NCBI RefSeq assembly: GCF_003173775.1
Contig: NZ_CP029552.1
Span: 459,001 to 523,000 of the forward strand
DNA: 64,000 bases
Direction of reading: 5' to 3'
Origin: Methylobacterium sp. 17Sr1-1
GTDB taxonomy: Bacteria > Pseudomonadota > Alphaproteobacteria > Rhizobiales > Beijerinckiaceae
The position numbers and the translations under genes are program-made. A model generated the notes under the pieces. It worked only from the letters and a program-made list of their open reading frames with translations, made no database searches and was not told the DNA's origin. Shown piece after piece: positions 19,101 through 26,907 of this stretch; within the stretch, counting starts at the first letter, position 1, and every line of letters starts with the position of its first letter.

Positions 19101-21409
19101 CCGATCACCGGTCCGGCGGGCAGGATCGGCAGGGTCAGGCTGCGCTGCACCGCCCGGCCGCCGGGCTCGCCGACCTGGAGCGAGACCTTGGCCTCGAAGG
19201 GCCGCGGCCCGCTCGACGCCGGCACCGGCGCCCGCACGGTGGCGCGCCCCTGCGCGTCGGTGGTGACGGGTGTCTCCAGCTCCGCCGTCGCCGGCTCGAC
19301 GCGCTCGTCGTCGAGGCCGGTGGAAAAGTCCTCGAAGCCCTTGATGCCGCTGCGGACGGCCGGCTGCACCGCCACCGTGCCGCCGACGCTCAAGCCCGCG
19401 CCGGGCGCGCCGTAGAGGTAGCGCGCCGCGACCGCGACGGTCGCGGGCTCGCCCGGATTCAAGGAGACTTGCGCCGGCGTCAGGGTCACGTCGAGGCGCT
19501 CGGGGACGTAATCCTCGACGAGGAACGTCGCCTCGCCGACCGGCGGCGCCTTCGGGTCGGTATAGGCGGCGACCCGCCAGGTGCCCGCCTGCGCGCCCGG
19601 CAGCAGCGGCAGCGAGAAGGCGCGGCCGCCCAAGCCCGCATCCGCCACCTGCGCCCGGCGATACTCGACCCCGTCCGGGCGCTTCGCCACCAGGGTCAGC
19701 GGCAGGCTCGGGATCGCCGCGCCCTTGGCGTCGCGCAGGAGCGCGGTCAGCTGCACCGTCTCGCCCGAGCGATAGACCCCCCGCTCCGGAAACAGGTAGG
19801 CCTCCGCCGCGCCGGGGGCCGGCCGGCCCTTCACGCCGCGGTCGGCGAGGTCGAAGGCGCTCAAATTCAGGTCGAGGAAGCCGTAATCGTCGCCGAGCCG
19901 CGCCACGACGAGGCTCGGCGCCGCCCCGCCCTCGCCGCGGGCGAGCCCCGGATCGAAGGCGGCGAGACCCTGGCCGTCGGTGCCGCGGGTCGCCAGCACC
20001 TCGTTGTTGCGGGCGACGAGGCGGATCTCCACCCCCTTCAGCACGGCGGCCGAAGCGAGGGAGCGGGCGAGAACGTGGATCCCGTCCCGGCCCTTGAAGG
20101 CGGTGAGCCCGAGATCCGAGACCACGAACCACTGCGTCGCCTCGCTCTCGTAGCCGCCCTCCTCGTCGGCGAGCGAGGTGCTGCCGCTCGGCCGCGCCGT
20201 CATCACGTAGAGCCCGGGCTCGACCTTGCCGACCGCCTGGAGCACCGGGAAGGCGGTCACCGCCTCGCGGTTGATCTCGACGGGTGCGGTGTCGAGCGTG
20301 CCCTTCCAGACCGGCACGCCGCGCTCGCGGGCGATGGTGCGGATGCCGGAACCGGAGAGCTGCGACAGGAACTCGTCGCCGCGCAGGGCCGGCAGCAGCC
20401 CGCGGTCGCCGATGCGCACCACCTCGATCTCGACCTTGCCGGCATTGACCGAGACCAGCGGGACGCCGGCCTGGCCGGTGCGGGGCAGCACGTAGTTGCG
20501 GCCGGTGAAGCGCACCTGCGGGCTGCGGTCGCGGACGTAGATCTCGTAATCGGCCGCCTTGCGTAAGGATTCGCCCACGCTCGACGGCAGGCCCTGGCGC
20601 AGGACCACGCCGTAGCGCTCGCCGTGGCGCAGGCCGTCGACGCAGACCTGCTGCCCCTGCGCGGTCACGGCGGTGTCGGCGGCGCCGGACAGAGCCACGA
20701 AGGGCGCCACATCCGCCTTCGGGTCGATCGCCTCCGAGAAGGTGAAGCAGGCCCGCGGGGCGGCCGCGTCGGAATCGACCTTGTAGTCGAGCACCCGGAA
20801 GCCGTGCGCGTCGCGAAGAGCCTCGTAGGTCTTGGCGGTCTCGGGATCGCCGGCCAGCGCCAGGCTCGCCGCGTAGGCCTCGAGCGCCGGGCGCCAGGTC
20901 TCCTGCTTGGCGAGCACCGCGCCGAGGAGCGCGAGCGCCCGCGCCTCGTCGGTGGGTGCGCCGGCTCGCTGGTAGGCGAGGTAGGCGCCGGCCCGGGCCT
21001 CCGCCTTCAGCGTCCGTTTGGCGTCGTAATCGTCGGTCTCGGCGTCGCCCGCGGCCTCCGCCAGGGCGTACCAGTTGCGCCAGTCGGCCGGTTCGGCCGC
21101 GGCGGCGCGGCGGAAGGCGGCGAGCGCCCCGTCGGTCTCGTCCTTGGCCTTCAGGGCCTCGGCCTCGCGGCGCCACTGCGCGGCCGATCGGCCGCCCGCG
21201 CCGCCCTCCTCCTTCACCCGTGCCTCGAGCCGCACCGCCTCGCTGGCGAGGGACGGGCGCACGAAGCTCTTTGGTTTCGATGCCGGCTGCACCAGGGCGG
21301 CGCGGCGGGGCGCCGGGTTCGGGGGCTGCTGGCCTTGCGCGCTCGCGGGCCCCGCCAGAAGGCCGGCCAGACCGACGGCGACGCGACCGACCCGGGTGAT
21401 GAGCGACAT
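16124..21409 (-). CDS. Bacterial alpha-2-macroglobulin
   Basis: A 1761-residue exported protein. A signal peptide (MSLITRVGRVAVGLAGLL to ASAQ) is followed by a helical region of TPR-like character (about 60-200), repeated macroglobulin beta-sandwich domains with a SYEP-type A2M N segment, and the thioester-domain motif YPYGCTEQ. Bacterial alpha-2-macroglobulins trap attacking proteases in the periplasm through such a Cys-Gln thioester. No lipobox is seen, so it is probably soluble or membrane-associated in another way. The usual partner PBP1C is not next to it; the divergent neighbour is a peptidoglycan-binding protein. ATG 21409 is chosen because the signal peptide starts there. Confidence 0.93.
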   Translation of the reverse strand: MSLITRVGRVAVGLAGLLAGPASAQGQQPPNPAPRRAALVQPASKPKSFVRPSLASEAVRLEARVKEEGGAGGRSAAQWRREAEALKAKDETDGALAAFRRAAAAEPADWRNWYALAEAAGDAETDDYDAKRTLKAEARAGAYLAYQRAGAPTDEARALALLGAVLAKQETWRPALEAYAASLALAGDPETAKTYEALRDAHGFRVLDYKVDSDAAAPRACFTFSEAIDPKADVAPFVALSGAADTAVTAQGQQVCVDGLRHGERYGVVLRQGLPSSVGESLRKAADYEIYVRDRSPQVRFTGRNYVLPRTGQAGVPLVSVNAGKVEIEVVRIGDRGLLPALRGDEFLSQLSGSGIRTIARERGVPVWKGTLDTAPVEINREAVTAFPVLQAVGKVEPGLYVMTARPSGSTSLADEEGGYESEATQWFVVSDLGLTAFKGRDGIHVLARSLASAAVLKGVEIRLVARNNEVLATRGTDGQGLAAFDPGLARGEGGAAPSLVVARLGDDYGFLDLNLSAFDLADRGVKGRPAPGAAEAYLFPERGVYRSGETVQLTALLRDAKGAAIPSLPLTLVAKRPDGVEYRRAQVADAGLGGRAFSLPLLPGAQAGTWRVAAYTDPKAPPVGEATFLVEDYVPERLDVTLTPAQVSLNPGEPATVAVAARYLYGAPGAGLSVGGTVAVQPAVRSGIKGFEDFSTGLDDERVEPATAELETPVTTDAQGRATVRAPVPASSGPRPFEAKVSLQVGEPGGRAVQRSLTLPILPAGPVIGIKKTFGELREGATATFEVAAARPDGTRLPAEATWTLLRVDRRYQWYRADGRWSYEPVKTTAKVANGRVALAAAAPATLAMPVGLGQYRLEVRGPGLEAASLSFSVGWSGSETADAPDLLDLTLDRDAYASGETLKATLRPRFAGTATVAVVSDKVHEIRTLDLPAGGATVEIPVKPDWGAGAYLVATAYRPLDQAAKRLPGRAMGLAWFGIDRDARSLGVTVEAPAKVRPRGELRLPIRLAGLKPGEEARVTVAAVDVGILNLTRYANPDPFGFFFGQKALSAEIRDLYGYLIDGMQGTLGAIRSGGDAGGAELEGAPPAQAPLARYSGVVTVGPDGRAEVNFSLPAFNGTARVMVTAWSAARVGAASADVVIRDPVVASGTLPRFLDVGDRSRLHVALDNVEGQAGDYAVDVDLAGPVVVPAGALSRSLRLEPGGRGSVEIPLTAAGPGLARIDLRLTGPGLPEPAGQSFGLSIQPGTGALLRREVRTLAPGASLTVSGDLLAEVIPGTGSVTLAASPFGGIDVPALLQALDRYPYGCTEQVVSRALPLLSVNRLAALTQLGLDGSADERVKGAIDRVLSRQDASGAFGLWSAGQAEDLWLTAYATDFLTRARERGFAVPPTALTLALDRLRNSVANASEVTEGGLDLAYAAYVLARNGRPVMGDLRYLADTKLASFATPLARGQIAAALALLGDRARARTAFEAAVAALRAERDGGAYRADYGSRLRDGAGLIALAAETGVARDALGSLGTVVGEERESGRPTSTQEQAWMVLAAAELAKDAGKDAPSLALDGAPVTGALYRTFPGAALEAKPVTVTNRGTAPVQLALGVSGNPAVPEPAEAKGYTIERSYHRLDGSPADLAALRQNDRLVVVLKVTEAKASAGRLLLVDRLPAGLEIDNPKLLDADATAGLAWAKSDVKPTHTEFRDDRFVAAYDRDPSQSAFFSVAYTVRAVTPGRYVHPAATIEDMYRPERYGRTAFGTLEVGAAR

Positions 21410-21430
21410 GTCCGGCCTCGCAAGCGATTC

Positions 21431-21552
21431 CCCGCGCGGGCAGGGCTGTCCGAGGAAAATCCCTTTTAGAATCAAACGCGGGCTCCCCTCTCCCAAACGG
21501 GAGAGGGGAGCCGCGCCATTTCTTTTCCCCGGACAGCCCTGCCGCCCGGGCA
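21431..21552. repeat. Dispersed palindromic repeat, short copy
   Basis: A nested palindrome. Outer arms GGGCAGGGCTGTCCG and its complement lie at 21438-21459 and 21523-21543. A perfect 14-bp inner stem, GGCTCCCCTCTCCC, lies at 21481-21494, pairing with 21499-21512 around AAAC. It matches the two ends of the long copy at 3724-3988 but lacks the central segment. It sits in the 342-bp gap between the divergent alpha-2-macroglobulin and peptidoglycan-binding genes, where their promoters must also lie; nothing else is recognisable there. Confidence 0.8.
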
Positions 21553-21751
21553 GAGCCTAAGCAGCACCCGATCGCGGTGCAATCCGCCGTCACTCCGAGG
21601 CGATCGATTTCGCACCCGTCTTGCGCCGCTCCCCACTCCACTTCGGAACGGTGCGAGTCGACCGGATACGCGGGCGGGAACGAGGCGGAACACGCCTGGA
21701 AGTCCGGCCCCGCCTCTGCCAAGGTCTGGCGCCTCGTCTTCGGAGAGCCCG

Positions 21752-23167
21752 ATGCCGCGCCCCGCCCGCCTGCTCGCCGCCGGCCTCATGCCGCTCCTCG
21801 CCTGCGTCGGCCTCGCCCCGGCGGCCGTCGCCCAGATGCCCGCTCCGCCGGCACCCGCCGCGAAGGCCCCATCCCCGCGCTCCGCGCCCACGCCCGATCC
21901 CGCCTTCGAGGCCGCCCGCGCCGCCTTCGAGGCCCGGCCCGAGGCGGAGCGCCGGGCGGTGCAGGACGCCCTGGTCTGGGCCGGCAGCTACAACAGCGTC
22001 GTCACCGGCGCCTTCGGCCGGCGCACCTACGAGGCGGTCGGCGCCTGGCAGGCGAAGGCGGGCGCCCCCGCCACCGGAATCCTGGACGAGCCCGCCCGCG
22101 CCGCGCTGCTCGCCGCCGGCGAGGCCGCGCGCCGGGCGGTCCGGTTCACCGTGGCGGCCGATCCCGCCACCGGCCTCGTCCTCGGCGTGCCGGAAAAGCT
22201 CCTGTCGAAGCGCAGCCGGGTGGCCGGCGGCACCCGCTGGCAGAGCCCGGACGGGCGCGTCACCCTCGACACCCGGGCCTACGCCCCCGGCGAGACCGAC
22301 CTCGACGCCCTGTTCGCGCAGGGCGCCGCGGCGACGCCGGAGCGCAAGGTGACCTACACCCTCAAGCGCCCCGACTTCACGGTCGTCACCGGCGAGACCG
22401 CGGGCGGCAAGTTCTACATCCGCCACGCCGCCGGCCCGGCGGGCCTGCGCGGCTTCACCCTCTCCTACGACAAGGCCTCGGCCCGGGAGATGGACCGGCT
22501 GGTGATCGCCATCGCCAACAGCTTCGTACCCTTCCCGGGCGAGATTCCAGCGGCGGCCCCGCGCCCGGTCGCGACGGTGGCGGAGCCGGCCGCCCCGCCG
22601 ACCGGGCCCGCGCCGGCGACCGCCACCGGCCTCGTCGTCGCGCCCCGCCGGATCGTCGCGGTGCTGCCCGGCTCCTGCCCGGGGCCCCTCGTCGCCGGCG
22701 AGCCGGCCCGGGTGCTGCGGCGCGACGAATCCAGCGGCCTCGCGCTCCTCGACGGCGCCACGTCGCCCGCCGCGGGCACGGCCTCCCCCGCCCTCGCATC
22801 GTTCCCGGCCGCGCCGGGCGAGGCCGCGCTCGTGCTCGCGACCGGTCCCGACGGCCCGACCGTGACCACCGGCGAGGTCGCGGCGGCCGGCCTCCTCGCT
22901 CCGCTCCAGCCCGGCGCCGCCGGCGCCCCGGTCCTCGACCGCGCCGGCCGCCTCCTCGGCCTCGTCGCCCGCCTGCCGGCGCAGCCCCGCCTGATCGCCG
23001 GCGTGCTGCCCCCGCTCACCCATCCCCTCGTCGGCCCGGCGGCGCTCAAGGCCCTCCTCGGCCCCGACGCCCGGACAGCCCCCGCCGGCGGCGCCCCGCC
23101 GCTCACCGCCGGCGCGATCGCCGGGCGCTTCGCCGCGGCAGTGGTGGGGGTGCGGTGCGGCGGGTGA
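21752..23167 (+). CDS. Secreted peptidoglycan-binding domain protein with trypsin-like C-terminus
   Basis: A 471-residue exported protein: signal peptide to AAVAQ, then a PG_binding_1 module (AVQDALVWAGSYNSVVTGAF, then AVGAWQAKAGAPATGILD), an uncharacterised beta-rich middle (ERKVTYTLKRPDFTVVTGET), and a proline/alanine-rich linker. The last 200 residues resemble a degenerate trypsin-like fold (GAPVLDRAGRLLGLVA matches the region around the serine), but GNSGGP is not present, so proteolysis is unlikely. Divergent from the alpha-2-macroglobulin gene; both act in the periplasm. Confidence 0.7.
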   Translation: MPRPARLLAAGLMPLLACVGLAPAAVAQMPAPPAPAAKAPSPRSAPTPDPAFEAARAAFEARPEAERRAVQDALVWAGSYNSVVTGAFGRRTYEAVGAWQAKAGAPATGILDEPARAALLAAGEAARRAVRFTVAADPATGLVLGVPEKLLSKRSRVAGGTRWQSPDGRVTLDTRAYAPGETDLDALFAQGAAATPERKVTYTLKRPDFTVVTGETAGGKFYIRHAAGPAGLRGFTLSYDKASAREMDRLVIAIANSFVPFPGEIPAAAPRPVATVAEPAAPPTGPAPATATGLVVAPRRIVAVLPGSCPGPLVAGEPARVLRRDESSGLALLDGATSPAAGTASPALASFPAAPGEAALVLATGPDGPTVTTGEVAAAGLLAPLQPGAAGAPVLDRAGRLLGLVARLPAQPRLIAGVLPPLTHPLVGPAALKALLGPDARTAPAGGAPPLTAGAIAGRFAAAVVGVRCGG

Positions 23168-23321
23168 GGGCGGTGCGCGGACGGTCCTCGCCTCCGTACG
23201 GGTGACGTGCCTCCCTCTTCGGAGACCCCGCCGCCCCCGGAGACCGACCCATCGGAGAAGGCGGCCCGGCCTCGCCTTTACGCTACGCTCGCCTGACGAG
23301 GCGACGAGGCGGGAGCGGACG

Positions 23322-23531
23322 ATGCGGCACGCGATCCCGGGGCTTCTGGTTCCGGTGTTTCTGACACTCCTGGCGGCCACGGACGCGAAGGCCGCCCCGG
23401 CCGACGCGATGGAGGCTCAGCGCTGCATCTGGCGCTGCGGCGACGCCACCGGCCTGCGCCAGCCGGCCTACGACCGGTGCATCGCGCGGCAATGCGACAC
23501 CGGGCAGACGAAGCGCAGGCGGCGGCGGTGA
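23322..23531 (+). CDS. Small secreted cysteine-containing protein (69 aa)
   Basis: A signal peptide (MRHAIPGLLVPVFLTLLAAT, ending near AKA) is followed by about 45 mature residues with four cysteines (CIWRC, RCIARQC), spaced to form two disulphides, and a basic RRRRR tail. A GGGAG ribosome binding site lies just before the ATG. No family recognised. Confidence 0.6.
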   Translation: MRHAIPGLLVPVFLTLLAATDAKAAPADAMEAQRCIWRCGDATGLRQPAYDRCIARQCDTGQTKRRRRR

Positions 23532-23554
23532 GAGGCGGCCGATCCGGCCTGCTT

Positions 23555-24190
23555 CTACTTCTCCGGCCACCCGATCGTGATCGACGACAGGGACGGCTTC
23601 ACGGCCCGCAAGGCGGGATCGGACGAAGCGAGCTCCTTGTCGCCGGAGACCTTGTCGAGTGCCTTGCCCTTCACCTTGGGATCCGGATTGAAGCGGGCGG
23701 ACAGGCTGCATCCGCCGGCCATATGATCGAGCCTGCCGCCCTTCCAGCCCATTCCGTAGCCGCCGTAATCCCACCCGAAGCCGTTGAGCTGGAACGGCTT
23801 CTGGTTGGCGGCCTCGACCTCGTCGAGGCCCGCTCCCAGTCCGATCGTCGAGCGCGCCGCGCCGGGCGTGCGCACCAGCCACGCCGAGCGGTCCTTGACC
23901 GTGATGCCGGCGAGTCCCCGTCGCTTGCCCGTCTCCCACCAGCTGATCTCGAGACGACGGGCCGGGTCCTTCGGATAGACGATCGTGCCCGGCACGGTTT
24001 CGCCCTCGGCGCCGTCGAGCTTGCCGCGGACGACGTTCTCCTTGCCGAAGCGCTTGATGAGCTCGGCCTCGTCCGTCCTCTTCGAAAAGTCGGCGCAGTC
24101 GAGGGTCGGGCGCTCGGCCGGGGCAGACTGTGCCAAGGCGGTCCCCGTACTCGCGATCAGCAAACAGGTCGCGAAGGACACGACGTTCAT
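23555..24190 (-). CDS. Exported hypothetical protein (211 aa)
   Basis: Signal peptide MNVVSFATCLLIASTGTALA with cleavage before QSAPAE. The mature part contains TLDCADFSKRTDEAELIKRF, IVYPKDPARRLEISWWE and GLGAGLDEVEAANQKPF, a pattern seen in uncharacterised alphaproteobacterial periplasmic proteins. Normal composition and a clear start at 24190 make it a real gene. Function unknown. Confidence 0.75.
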   Translation of the reverse strand: MNVVSFATCLLIASTGTALAQSAPAERPTLDCADFSKRTDEAELIKRFGKENVVRGKLDGAEGETVPGTIVYPKDPARRLEISWWETGKRRGLAGITVKDRSAWLVRTPGAARSTIGLGAGLDEVEAANQKPFQLNGFGWDYGGYGMGWKGGRLDHMAGGCSLSARFNPDPKVKGKALDKVSGDKELASSDPALRAVKPSLSSITIGWPEK

Positions 24191-24267
24191 GGCAGGCCGC
24201 CCTTTGCCCGAGGTTCTGCGCCAGCGCCTCTCCGGAAGCACCCTGCGCACAGAGGAGGGCTGTAGAT

Positions 24268-24365
24268 TGGTCGACTCCGCTGCCCGGCGTCCAGTCGATC
24301 TCGGGCTCCCGCGACAGGATCCGCTCGACATAATCGGTAGCCGTCTGCGCGCCGCTGGCATGCCC
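24268..24365 (-). pseudogene. Fragment duplicated from the 24698-24940 gene
   Basis: On the minus strand this stretch encodes ASGAQTATDYVERILSREP and EIDWTPG, matching the C-terminus of the 80-residue protein at 24698-24940 ([19 protein letters not shown] then TIDWTPG). The N-terminal two thirds are missing and there is no start. It is a partial gene duplication left behind upstream of the exported protein gene. Confidence 0.7.
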
Positions 24366-24420
24366 TCTGAGGGGCAGGCGTCGCGGCGTGCTCCATCGCC
24401 GATGCCGGGCCTTGCGGTTC

Positions 24421-24612
24421 TCAGTCGTATTCGAGGCCGACCGAGCGCTCGAACGCAGTCCCGTTGGTCCGCTGCCCTTTGGGATCAGCAACAGAGATAT
24501 CGCGGAAGCCTCGCGCCATCAGCTCCCGAACCTTGTCGAGCGCCTGCAAGTCCGTACCGCAGGCGAACGTCAGCACGCGGCCAGTCGGGTCGATTCCTGT
24601 TACCTTGTACAC
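24421..24612 (-). CDS. Small hypothetical protein (63 aa)
   Basis: Starts at GTG 24612 and reads [20 protein letters not shown], with a helical middle [20 protein letters not shown]. The pattern (short beta-hairpin, then a helix with ALDKVREL, then a strand) is like small proteins common in Methylobacterium and rhizobia. Longer in-frame extensions upstream are arginine-rich shadow. Confidence 0.6.
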   Translation of the reverse strand: MYKVTGIDPTGRVLTFACGTDLQALDKVRELMARGFRDISVADPKGQRTNGTAFERSVGLEYD

Positions 24613-24697
24613 GCTCGGTTCCCTGTTCGGCGTCGAGCGTGCGGCATCAGCGATGCGCCCGCTCGTCTGTCGCTCGGCCCCCTGGCAGGACCAAACC

Positions 24698-24940
24698 TCA
24701 GCCGCCCGGCGTCCAATCGATCGTGGGCTTCTGCGACAGGATCCGCTCGAAATAGTCGGCCACTGCCTGCGCGCCGCTGGCATGCATCATCGCGACCGGA
24801 TGGGCGAGGTAGGCCCGGGCCAAGTCGACGGGGATCTCGCCGGCCTGGAGCGCGCCCAGCACCGCATCGATGAAGGCGTCGTTGGCTTCGTTGAAGTCGG
24901 ACGAGAGCTTCTTGCGGTCGTTGAGCGCCTTGATCGGCAT
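24698..24940 (-). CDS. Hypothetical protein (80 aa)
   Basis: [20 protein letters not shown] begins a mostly helical protein that ends IDWTPGG. No domain recognised. A truncated second copy of its C-terminus lies 330 bp downstream at 24268-24365, which supports this being a genuine coding sequence that has been duplicated. Confidence 0.6.
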   Translation of the reverse strand: MPIKALNDRKKLSSDFNEANDAFIDAVLGALQAGEIPVDLARAYLAHPVAMMHASGAQAVADYFERILSQKPTIDWTPGG

Positions 24941-25160
24941 GGCTGGGCAGATCCGTGCTTCTTGAGGGGAGGGGCACGTAGCGGAGCGCTATGGCCCTGT
25001 CATGCCGATGGCTGCGGCGGAAAGATGCTCGACGATTCGCTCCTGGCCATCCGGCAGGCTGCAGCAGATCGGAGCGTGAGGCGGCTCGCGTCTGGTGACA
25101 CCGTAGTGACACCGGCTCGCCTCAACGGCGACGCTGAGCCATCTGAATTTCTGAGGGAAA

Positions 25161-25237
25161 TGGCGCACCCGACACGATTCGAACGTGTGACCTTTGCCTT
25201 CGGAGGGCAACGCTCTATCCAGCTGAGCTACGGGTGC
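25161..25237 (-). tRNA. tRNA-Arg (CCG anticodon)
   Basis: On the minus strand the acceptor stem is GCACCCG pairing with CGGGTGC. The D-arm contains GCTCAGCTGGATAGAGC, and the anticodon loop CTCCGAA gives anticodon CCG. The T-arm carries GTTCGAATC, and CCA is encoded. All arms pair. It marks the left boundary of the accessory segment: its 5' half and upstream flank are repeated at 31367-31459. Confidence 0.95.
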
Positions 25238-25451
25238 TGACCGCGAAGCCTCTGTAGCCCGGCTCAGGGCGGAGCGCAACAGGGAAAGGGATCGCGCGTC
25301 CGCTCGAGGGGATCCGGGCGAAGGCTCCGACGGCAAAGGTCACACGGTCGAGGCGTGTCGGGAGCGCGGGGGGAGGCGACGCTGAGAGGGGCCGGCGTTG
25401 TGCCCCGGGGACGGACGGATTGCGGCGCTGCTGACGCCGCGTGCCGCTGGT

Positions 25452-25863
25452 GCTTGTAGGTGTTGAGCGTCGCCTCGTAGCGGCTGCCGAGCCCTTCGGT
25501 GATCTCGCGGTAATCCTGCTTCGTCGAGATGGTGTTGGCCCAGCCGCGCTTGGCTTCGATCATCCCGTCCGAACTCGTGTAGTTCTTCGAGGCGAGGGTC
25601 GCTGCGAACAGCCCGTTGGCGGCGGCGCGGCCGGGATCGAAGCTCTTGTTCATCGAGCCGAACGAGTCGCGCAGGCCCACCGGCTGCGAGGCGGCGAGCC
25701 CCAGCGCCCAGACCATCTGCTGCTTGGAGAGATTCATCAGCCGGCCCGCGGCGGCCCCCAACACGCCCGTCGTGCCGGTGACGTGCCAGCCGACGTCGTC
25801 GTGGTTGGGATAGACCGCGTTGCCGATCCGGCACTCGGTCTCGACGCCGAGGCTGGGCCGCAT
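25452..25863 (-). pseudogene. MmgE/PrpD family internal fragment
   Basis: The minus strand reads ECRIGNAVYPNHDDVGWHVT, QQMVWALGLAASQPVGLRD and AKRGWANTISTKQDYREITE, a stretch typical of the middle of MmgE/PrpD (2-methylcitrate dehydratase-like) proteins, which are about 450 residues. Both the N-terminal third and the C-terminal third are missing. After NTYK the frame runs into unrelated arginine/proline-rich sequence. A small internal deletion is also likely near GAAAGRLMNL. Confidence 0.75.
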
Positions 25864-25923
25864 GCATGGGCGCCGACACGATCCACGGCGAGCTCGCCTT
25901 CTGGAACGGCGACGAGACCACCT

Positions 25924-26151
25924 TCAAGGCCCGTCGCTGGCCGAGGTCATGATGCGGCCCTCGGGGTCGACCGGGACATTGCAGGCTGTGGCAGTGGCCT
26001 CGAGCCGCACTCGCACCGACGGGCTCGCCGGCGCCACCATGTAGCCCGCGATGCGGTCGCCGATCATGTTCGAGGCGGCGCGCGGCTGGATCTGCCAATG
26101 CAGCCCGATGAGGGCGCAAAGCACGGCGTCGAGGTGGTCCTGGTCGGCCTT
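25924..26151 (-). pseudogene. DUF429-like C-terminal fragment
   Basis: Encodes KADQDHLDAVLCALIGLHWQ followed by GDRIAGYMVAPASPSVRVRL and a short tail. The DHLDAVLCALIG and GYMVAPA phrases resemble the C-terminal end of DUF429 (RNase H-fold) proteins. There is no start codon of its own: the frame continues directly from the integrase fragment upstream, so the two were fused by deletion. The family assignment is tentative. Confidence 0.45.
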
Positions 26152-26162
26152 GGCAGATCGGC

Positions 26163-26436
26163 CGCCGAAGGATCCCGTTGATGCGCGCGACCTCGGCGAC
26201 GTGGCTGCGCTTCGTGGGCGAGATCCCGTCACGGTAGCGCTCGACGATCTGAGCGAGGATGTCCTTTCAGCTGGACGCGTATCGGGCAGGGCGCCGGAGC
26301 GGTCCAGCTCGGCTTCGAGCGTGCGCGCCCCGCGCTCTGCCTCACCCTTGCCGTCGAAGCTCTTCGAGCGCGGCTGCATGCCCCAACGCCTGACTGATGC
26401 CGGCCAGCGGCCTCGGAGCTTCCCGATCGTCGCCAT
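26163..26436 (-). pseudogene. Phage-type integrase N-terminal fragment, frameshifted
   Basis: Starts at ATG 26436 with MATIGKLRGRWPASVRRWGM, then KSFDGKGEAERGARTLEAEL. This is the arm-binding N-terminus typical of tyrosine recombinases of alphaproteobacterial islands. Near 26270 the frame shifts: the continuation DILAQIVERYRDGISPTK and KRSHVAEVARINGILRRP is read in another frame. The catalytic domain with its Arg-His-Tyr residues is gone, replaced by the DUF429-like fragment. It reads toward the tRNA-Arg, as an island integrase should. Confidence 0.75.
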
Positions 26437-26907
26437 GGTGTCCGCCGTCCTCCTGTAAGCACTGGACTGAAGGACGCCGCTGGTGAGCCTGCCAGGAGAT
26501 CTCCGGGGTGGTGACGTCGTTGATCTCTGAGTCTCTTTTCGCGCGTAGAGCTCGCCCTGGAGCACTCCCGCGACGCATTGGCGCTGCTCTTCAGATCGCG
26601 GCATCGACAAGGACGAGGCGAGAAAGGCGGCGAAAACGAACGAGGTCGGGGCGGTCAGCGCGCTATCTAAGCGCTATTCATGACGTCTTCCTCCGACGCT
26701 AGCACTTGGCGCGCCTCGAGCCATGGGACAAGCATGCCAAAATCGATTTGCATGAGCGTTTTCGAGGGTCAGGGCGGGACATCGATGGGACATTCATAGG
26801 ACATCGAGGGGACATCGAACGCAGGCGAAGGTAGTTCGCATTGCCGCCAGCCGGACACGGAGAGGACGTCAGCCTCGTGCTTGTCCTGTCGATGTCCCAA
26901 GCTGAGC
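26437..26907. other. Non-coding gap between integrase fragment and IS element
   Basis: No convincing gene. It contains an 11-bp tandem repeat at 26776-26819 and a dyad AGCGCTATC...AGCGCTATT region near 26660-26680. Base composition is more AT-rich than the surroundings, consistent with foreign origin. Confidence 0.5.
26776..26819. repeat. 11-bp tandem repeat, four units
   Basis: Four consecutive units, GGGACATCGAT, GGGACATTCAT, AGGACATCGAG and GGGACATCGAA, all built on GGACATcgA. The array lies in the non-coding gap left of the IS630 element. Such iterons can bind a protein, but no partner is visible. Confidence 0.7.

Noticed and set aside
15942..21722. 1926-residue open frame on the minus strand
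   Set aside because: It is the alpha-2-macroglobulin gene read in another frame; composition is dominated by Arg, Gly and Ala with no motifs.
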